Below are positions 4,588-9,075 of a DNA stretch of 9,075 bases, piece by piece; position 1 is the stretch's first letter, and each line of letters starts with the position of its first letter. The notes beneath the pieces were generated by a model. The model saw nothing but the letters and a program-made list of their open reading frames with translations, had not been told where the DNA came from and did not search any database. The DNA is from JAQUCI01 sp034932685 (GTDB taxonomy: Bacteria > Bacillota_I > Bacilli_A > Erysipelotrichales > Erysipelotrichaceae), in the NCBI GenBank assembly GCA_034932685.1, contig JAYFOM010000039.1:1-9075 (forward strand), written 5' to 3'. A program made the position numbers and the translations under genes.

Positions 4588-5223
4588 ATGAACAAGAGTA
4601 AAAGTAACAACATTTCATTGACATCTTTAAGAAGATTACCTGATTATCTGCGCTTTCTAAAGGATGAAAAACAGAAGGGTGTTAGCTTTATGTCTTCATC
4701 AGTGATCGCCGAAAAAATGCAGTTAAGTCCCATGGTTGTTAAAAAGGATTTAGCGATCGCAAAGATCATTGAAGGTAAACCTAAGTTAGGATATCATCTT
4801 GACTCATTGATCGCTGATATTGAAACCTTTCTAGGTTACAACAACAAAAAAGATGCTGTAGTGGTTGGATGTGGCAAGCTTGGTAAAGCATTATTATCTT
4901 ATGAAGGGTTTGCGCATTATGGCTTGAATATCGTAGTTGGCTTTGATGTTGATCAAAGCACTGAAATAGTAGCAGGTAAAAAAATCTTACCAATGACGAA
5001 GTTCATTGACTTAGTTAAACGCTTAAATATTCATATCGGTATCTTAACAGTACCAAAAGAAGTAGCGCAAGAAATAGCTGAGATGATGGTAGCTTCTGGC
5101 ATTAAGGCTATATGGAACTGGGCGCCAATTAAGCTTGATTTACCAGCGTCAATCGTTATCAAACAAGAAGATCTGTCAGCGTCTTTGGCCGAACTTTCTG
5201 GCCGTTTGGATGAAATATTATAG
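4588..5223 (+). CDS. rex: Redox-sensing transcriptional repressor Rex (divergent)
   Basis: This 211-residue protein is a Rex-family repressor, which binds DNA when NAD+ dominates and lets go when NADH rises. The N-terminal winged helix (about 10-75) carries the family signature SLRRLPDYLRFL (13-24) and the helix-turn-helix SSSVIAEKMQLSPMVVKKDLA (36-56). The Rossmann domain follows with VVVGCGKLGKAL (G94, G96, G99) and the acidic cluster GFDVD (D120, D122) after strand 2. The C-terminal helix (about 193-211) fits the domain-swapped dimer helix. The length matches Rex. The wing, normally an F-G-x-x-G-x-x-G-x-G-Y pattern, is here AKIIEGKPKLGY, so the glycine-rich wing is largely lost. The start has GGAAAGGA upstream. 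The gene is first in its operon, 13 nt before adhE, and has a Rex operator on its own promoter. Confidence 0.92.
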   Translation: MNKSKSNNISLTSLRRLPDYLRFLKDEKQKGVSFMSSSVIAEKMQLSPMVVKKDLAIAKIIEGKPKLGYHLDSLIADIETFLGYNNKKDAVVVGCGKLGKALLSYEGFAHYGLNIVVGFDVDQSTEIVAGKKILPMTKFIDLVKRLNIHIGILTVPKEVAQEIAEMMVASGIKAIWNWAPIKLDLPASIVIKQEDLSASLAELSGRLDEIL

Positions 5224-5236
5224 AAAAGAGGATATT

Positions 5237-7855
5237 ATGAAAAATAAAGTAGAACGACAAGTGGTTGATTCAACTGAAAAATTAATGATGGCAATAGCTG
5301 ATGTTAGAGCTGCCCAGTTAAGATATAGTGAATTTGATCAAAAACAAGTAGATGAGATATTTAAAGCAGCAGCGATTGCCGCTAATCATGCGCGAATTGA
5401 ACTGGCAAAACTAGCTGTAAATGAAACTGGTATGGGTGTTGTTGAAGATAAGGTGATCAAAAATCACTACGCAGCTGAAAACATCTATAATGCCTATCGT
5501 GACACAGTTACTTGTGGGGTAGTAGAAGAAAACAAAGCGCTAGGTTATCGAAAGATCTTGCAACCATTGGGTATTGTTGGCGCAATCATTCCAACAACTA
5601 ATCCAACATCAACTACGATATTTAAGATATTGTTAGCACTAAAGACACGTAATGGTATCATCATCAGTCCGCACCCACGTGCAAAGGATGCGACAATCGC
5701 TGCGGCTAAGATTTTATCTGATGCAGCGCGCAAAGCTGGGGCTCCAGATGGCATCATTGCTTGGGTTGATGTGCCTTCACTTGAAATGACTAATGTGATC
5801 ATGAGAGAAGTTGATATGATATTGGCAACAGGTGGCCCTGGTATGGTAAAAGCTGCTTATTCAAGTGGTAAACCAGCTATTGGAGTTGGTGCTGGTAATA
5901 CTCCTGCGATTATCGATGATAGTGCAGATATCATCATGGCAGTTAACTCGATCATTCATTCCAAGACTTTCGATAATGGTATGATCTGTGCTTCTGAACA
6001 GGCTGTTATCGTCGATAAAAATGTTTATGAACAAGTAAAACAAGAATTCATTAAAAGAGGTTGTTACTTTTTAAACGAGCAAGAAAAAGAAAAAGTTCGT
6101 AAAACGATGATCATCAATAATGCCCTTAATGCGAAAATCGTTGGCCAATCAGCAGTAAAAATAGCTAAGTTAGCAGAGATAGAAGTGCCAGAGGCAGTGA
6201 AAATATTGATTGGTGAAGTAGAGAAGGTAGATCTTAGTGAAGAATTTGCTCATGAAAAACTATCTCCTGTTTTAGCCATGTACTTAGCTAATGACTTTGA
6301 TGATGCTATTAATAAAGCTAAGCAATTGATTGAAGATGGTGGTCTTGGTCATACTGCCGCAATATACATTGATACGATCAAGCAACCACAAAGATTACAA
6401 GCATTTGAAAACAGTATGAAGACTTGTCGAATTCTTATTAATACCCCAGCATCGCATGGTGGTATCGGCGATCTTTACAACTTCTACTTAAATCCTTCAT
6501 TAACTCTTGGTTGTGGTTCGTGGGGTAATAATTCTATTAGTGAAAATGTCGGTGTAAAACATTTGCTCAATATTAAAACAGTAGCTGAAAGGAGAGAAAA
6601 CATGTTATGGTTTAAAGCCCCACCTAAAGTCTATTTTAAAAGAGGTTGTTTGCCTTTTGCGCTTGATGAGCTAAAAAATATATTAAATAAGAAAAAAGTA
6701 TTTATCGTTACTGATGTCTTTTTATACAAAAATGGTTATACCAAAGTACTTACAGATAAACTCGATCAGTTGAATATTACGCATACAACTTTTTATGAGG
6801 TTAATCCTGATCCTAATCTTGGTTGTGCTATTGCTGGTGCTAAGATGATGTCTTCATTTGAACCAGATTGTATTATTGCCTTTGGTGGTGGTAGTGCCAT
6901 GGATGCGGCAAAGATCATGTGGGTCATGTATGAGCATCCAACGCTTGATTTTATGGATATGGCAATGCGCTTTGCGGATATTAGAAAAAGAGTCTATGAT
7001 TTTCCTAAAATGGGTATAAAAGCTTATTTTATCGCTGTTCCAACAACAGCTGGTACTGGTAGTGAAGTAACCCCTTTTGCGGTTATTACCGATGACTTAA
7101 GTGGATTAAAATACCCCTTAGCTGATTATGAGTTAATGCCACATATGGCTATTGTTGATCCTGATATGATGATGGATGCTCCTAAAGCATTGACTGCGGC
7201 TAGTGGTATTGACGCCTTGACGCATGCGATTGAAGCTTATGGCTCTATGTTAGCTAGTGATTATACTGATGCTTTAGCGCTTAAAGCGATTGAGTTGATA
7301 TTTACATACTTACCAAAAGCATATGATAATGGCCAAACAGATCACAAGGCAAGAGAGAAGATGGCAAATGCCGCTACGATTGCGGGGATGGCTTTTGCGA
7401 ATGCCTTCCTTGGCATATGTCACTCAATGGCACATAAATTAGGTAGTTATCATCATTTACCACATGGTGTTGCTAATGCGTTGCTGATAAGTGAGGTAAT
7501 GCGTTATAACGCAACAGAGGTGCCGGTAAAAATGGGTAGTTTCTCCCAATATGATCATCCGTTTACCTTAAGACGTTATGGTGAAATTGCGGAACATTTA
7601 AAGATTGAAGGAAAAGATGATCAAGAGAAATTAACTAAATTGATTGCTAAGATTGAATCATTAAAAAAAGCGATAGGTATCAAATCATCGATCAGTGCTT
7701 ATGGTATTAATGAGACTGACTTTATGAAGAATCTTGATGAAATGGTTGAACAAGCATTTGATGATCAATGCACAGGCGCAAATCCACGTTATCCGCTGAT
7801 GAGTGAGCTTAAAACGATATACTTAAATGCGTTTTATGAAAAAGGAGATAAATAA
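5237..7855 (+). CDS. adhE: Bifunctional acetaldehyde-CoA/alcohol dehydrogenase AdhE
   Basis: The 872-residue enzyme reduces acetyl-CoA to acetaldehyde and then ethanol using two NADH, the main NAD+-regenerating step of ethanol fermentation; AdhE is known to form spirosomes. The aldehyde dehydrogenase half (about 1-440) shows PTTNPTST (from 119), the nucleotide-binding GVGAGN (G216-N221) and the catalytic C251 in GMICASEQ. A linker leads to the iron-dependent alcohol dehydrogenase half (about 456-872), with GGGS (550-553) and the metal ligands D659, H663, H729 and H743. These keep the same spacing as E. coli D653, H657, H723 and H737. All key residues are intact and the length is normal. The frame is open from 5135 inside rex, but the ATG at 5237 has AGAGGA 5 nt upstream. 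Position directly behind rex predicts NADH induction. Confidence 0.97.
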   Translation: MKNKVERQVVDSTEKLMMAIADVRAAQLRYSEFDQKQVDEIFKAAAIAANHARIELAKLAVNETGMGVVEDKVIKNHYAAENIYNAYRDTVTCGVVEENKALGYRKILQPLGIVGAIIPTTNPTSTTIFKILLALKTRNGIIISPHPRAKDATIAAAKILSDAARKAGAPDGIIAWVDVPSLEMTNVIMREVDMILATGGPGMVKAAYSSGKPAIGVGAGNTPAIIDDSADIIMAVNSIIHSKTFDNGMICASEQAVIVDKNVYEQVKQEFIKRGCYFLNEQEKEKVRKTMIINNALNAKIVGQSAVKIAKLAEIEVPEAVKILIGEVEKVDLSEEFAHEKLSPVLAMYLANDFDDAINKAKQLIEDGGLGHTAAIYIDTIKQPQRLQAFENSMKTCRILINTPASHGGIGDLYNFYLNPSLTLGCGSWGNNSISENVGVKHLLNIKTVAERRENMLWFKAPPKVYFKRGCLPFALDELKNILNKKKVFIVTDVFLYKNGYTKVLTDKLDQLNITHTTFYEVNPDPNLGCAIAGAKMMSSFEPDCIIAFGGGSAMDAAKIMWVMYEHPTLDFMDMAMRFADIRKRVYDFPKMGIKAYFIAVPTTAGTGSEVTPFAVITDDLSGLKYPLADYELMPHMAIVDPDMMMDAPKALTAASGIDALTHAIEAYGSMLASDYTDALALKAIELIFTYLPKAYDNGQTDHKAREKMANAATIAGMAFANAFLGICHSMAHKLGSYHHLPHGVANALLISEVMRYNATEVPVKMGSFSQYDHPFTLRRYGEIAEHLKIEGKDDQEKLTKLIAKIESLKKAIGIKSSISAYGINETDFMKNLDEMVEQAFDDQCTGANPRYPLMSELKTIYLNAFYEKGDK
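6588..6604 (+). promoter_or_regulatory. Internal ribosome binding site and in-frame ATG at the AdhE domain junction
   Basis: AAAGGAGA (6588-6595) lies 6 nt before an in-frame ATG (6602-6604, Met456), at the junction between the two AdhE domains. Initiation here would give a 417-residue protein consisting of the iron alcohol dehydrogenase half. The encoded RRENMLW segment is conserved in AdhE proteins, so the match could follow from protein constraint plus AGG/AGA codon choice. Confidence 0.35.
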
Positions 7856-7856
7856 G

Positions 7857-8606
7857 ATGGAGCTTAAAAAAATAATAGCGATAAGAACCGAAAAGACGAT
7901 CTACTTGCATGAAGATAAAGTAATCAAGATGTTTGCTCAAGGATATGATAAAGCCGATATCTTTAATGAAGCTTTAAATCAAGCGCGGGTTGAACAGACT
8001 AATCTTAATATACCCCATATTATTGAAGTAAGGCAGTTTGATCAAAAGCTTGGCATTGTCTTAGAGTATGTTAAAGGTAAGACATTGGCCCAATTAATGT
8101 TAGAGAATCCCGAAAACTATGATGAGTACTTAAATATGTTTGTTGATCTTCAACTTGAAGTTCACAAACAAAAAAGTCCACTATTAAATAAGTTAAAGGA
8201 TAAATTATATCGTAAGATCTTAGAAGCTAAAGTTGATGCAACGACAAGATATGATCTATTAACAAGCTTGCAATCTAAGCCTAATCATAATAAACTCTGT
8301 CATGGTGACTATAACTTAAGTAATGTCATGGTGGCTGATGATGGTAAACTTTATATTCTTGACTGGTCGCATGCGACTCAAGGAAATGCTTCTGCTGATG
8401 CTGCTAGAACTTACTTAACGTTTTGGTTAGATGGTAATGTATCAAGAGCTGATCAATACCTGGATATGTTTTGTGAAAAGAGTAATATCTTACGTAGTTA
8501 TGTACAAGGATGGATTCCCATCGTAGCGGCAGCCCAATCGGTGCGTGGTAACGCAGAAGAAAGGGAGTTTCTACTGCATCTGCTTGGTGTAGTTGATTAT
8601 CAATAG
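7857..8606 (+). CDS. APH/choline-kinase-fold phosphotransferase, unknown substrate
   Basis: The 249-residue protein has the aminoglycoside phosphotransferase (APH, PF01636-like) kinase fold. The N-lobe has the putative ATP-anchoring K24 (KVIKMF) with E38 or E46 as its partner. The hinge region is IVLEYVKGKTL (67-77). The catalytic loop LCHGDYNLSNVMV carries H149, D151 and N156, and ILDWSHA carries the metal-binding D169. All catalytic residues are kept. The frame is open from 7827 inside adhE, but the ATG at 7857 is preferred because AAAGGAG lies 9 nt upstream, leaving one base after the adhE stop. Nothing indicates antibiotic resistance; position between adhE and iron-sulfur genes suggests a housekeeping or signalling role. 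The substrate could be a small molecule or a protein. Group C hydrogenase operons often carry kinase and phosphatase genes, and this may be the local equivalent, which is inference. Confidence 0.82.
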   Translation: MELKKIIAIRTEKTIYLHEDKVIKMFAQGYDKADIFNEALNQARVEQTNLNIPHIIEVRQFDQKLGIVLEYVKGKTLAQLMLENPENYDEYLNMFVDLQLEVHKQKSPLLNKLKDKLYRKILEAKVDATTRYDLLTSLQSKPNHNKLCHGDYNLSNVMVADDGKLYILDWSHATQGNASADAARTYLTFWLDGNVSRADQYLDMFCEKSNILRSYVQGWIPIVAAAQSVRGNAEEREFLLHLLGVVDYQ

Positions 8607-8614
8607 GAGGAAAT

Positions 8615-8857
8615 ATGTTAAAGATAACAGTATGTATTGGCAGTGCCTGTCATTTGAAGGGATCACGTGAGATTGTGGAAAGACTTCAAGCTTTGATCAA
8701 AAAGGAAAAATTGACAGAAGAGATTGAACTTAAAGGAACATTTTGCTTAGGAAATTGTCAAAAAGATGGTGTGAGTATTACGATCGATGATCAGTATCAT
8801 AATGTATTGAAAGATGATATTGATACTTTCTTTGAGCAGTACATCTTAAATCATTAA
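8615..8857 (+). CDS. Small thioredoxin-fold [2Fe-2S] ferredoxin (NuoE C-terminal-like)
   Basis: This 80-residue protein matches the thioredoxin-like [2Fe-2S] domain found at the C-terminus of NuoE/HydC (24-kDa) subunits and as a stand-alone protein. The four ligands C7, C12 (CIGSAC), C44 and C48 (CLGNC) have the classic Cx4C...Cx3C spacing. The helix 16-32 and the C-terminal strand-helix fit the fold. It is half the length of full NuoE because the N-terminal helical domain is absent. The AGGAGG site overlaps the stop codon of the upstream kinase gene, so translation is probably coupled. Stand-alone proteins of this kind accompany [FeFe]-hydrogenase genes and pass electrons between flavin or iron-sulfur partners; here the likely partner is the protein encoded next. 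Confidence 0.9.
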   Translation: MLKITVCIGSACHLKGSREIVERLQALIKKEKLTEEIELKGTFCLGNCQKDGVSITIDDQYHNVLKDDIDTFFEQYILNH

Positions 8858-8874
8858 GGATAAGTAGGTAGATC

Positions 8875-9075
8875 ATGACAGGTTATTTAGATTTTAAGAA
8901 TTCAATGTGTAAGGATTGTTATAAGTGTTTAAGAAATTGTCCGGTTAAAGCGATCAGAGTCGTAAATCATCAAGCAAGGATCATATATGAAAGATGTATT
9001 CTTTGTGGTAAATGTACTTCGGTGTGTCCACAAAACGCTAAGAGTGTTCATAGTGATATTGATAAGATAGAATTA
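8875..9075 (+). CDS. N-terminus of a 2x[4Fe-4S] protein, probably a HydS-like (group C) [FeFe]-hydrogenase (3' end outside window)
   Basis: Sixty-seven residues are visible. They carry two bacterial-ferredoxin motifs, C12-x2-C15-x2-C18-x3-C22-P and C41-x2-C44-x2-C47-x3-C51-P, so two [4Fe-4S] clusters are expected. The surrounding pattern (CxxCYKCLRNCPVKAIR, then ERCILCGKC and CPQNAK followed by a charged helix) closely resembles, from memory, the start of Firmicutes proteins annotated as [FeFe]-hydrogenase large-subunit C-terminal domain proteins, often with a PAS domain and thought to be H2 or redox sensors. The hydrogenase active-site motifs would lie beyond the window edge, so a plain ferredoxin domain of another enzyme is not excluded. 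The start ATG is 17 nt after the [2Fe-2S] gene with only a modest ribosome binding site (AGGTAG or AAGGA). Confidence 0.65.
   Translation, partial: MTGYLDFKNSMCKDCYKCLRNCPVKAIRVVNHQARIIYERCILCGKCTSVCPQNAKSVHSDIDKIEL

Noticed and set aside
4781..4993. Minus-strand open frame within rex
   Set aside because: It lies opposite a clear Rex coding region, shows no motif and has no ribosome binding site.
5545..6043. Two minus-strand open frames within adhE
   Set aside because: They are opposite the catalytic part of AdhE and are explained by its codon composition.
7857..8606. Aminoglycoside-resistance gene
   Set aside because: The fold is shared with APH enzymes, but the motifs do not single out a resistance family and the operon is metabolic.
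1..9075. CRISPR array, riboswitch or prophage
   Set aside because: There are no regularly spaced repeats of CRISPR length. I recognised no conserved riboswitch core in the leaders. No phage structural or integrase genes are present.

Overview
The window reads as chromosomal DNA of an anaerobic, fermentative, low-GC Gram-positive bacterium (Bacillota). This rests on AT-rich sequence with AGGAGG-type ribosome binding sites, many intrinsic terminators, a clostridial-type short flavodoxin, a Rex/AdhE pair, and iron-sulfur proteins of the [FeFe]-hydrogenase type. TGA ends real genes (the methyltransferase and the Abi gene), so the mycoplasma code is not used. Genus cannot be fixed from the sequence; an Erysipelotrichia-like or clostridial lineage is a guess.

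Layout. 1-200: the tail of a gene entering from the left, possibly a transposase, followed by a run of hairpins of which two are intrinsic terminators. 299-727: a flavodoxin with its own promoter and terminator. 735-1505 (minus): a SAM-dependent methyltransferase, convergent with the flavodoxin. 1619-2821: a fold-type I PLP aminotransferase, divergent from the methyltransferase. 2822-3030: non-coding and rich in small dyads. 3031-4029 (minus): a very AT-rich Abi_2/HEPN-type gene, probably an acquired defence gene. 4256-4340 (minus): tRNA-Leu(UAG) with promoter and terminator. 4341-4587: a dense regulatory region. 4588-9075: a co-directional operon.

The operon is the core of the window: rex, adhE, an APH-fold kinase-like protein, a small thioredoxin-fold [2Fe-2S] protein, and the start of a protein with two [4Fe-4S] motifs that resembles sensory-type (PAS/HydS-like, group C) [FeFe]-hydrogenases. 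The gaps are 13, 1, 8 and 17 nt, so the genes are very likely co-transcribed. The promoter is a consensus TTGACA-17-TATAAT. A Rex-operator-like dyad overlaps its -35, three TAAGCGYTT boxes spaced exactly 20 bp lie upstream, and a perfect 9-bp leader hairpin sits just before the rex ribosome binding site.

A working model, which is inference: Rex reads NADH/NAD+ and represses the operon, AdhE regenerates NAD+ by making ethanol from acetyl-CoA, and the downstream kinase/iron-sulfur/hydrogenase-like proteins sense or handle H2 or ferredoxin redox state. This would join NADH sensing and H2/ferredoxin sensing in one transcription unit. The last gene is cut by the window edge, so the hydrogenase assignment depends on sequence that is not shown.
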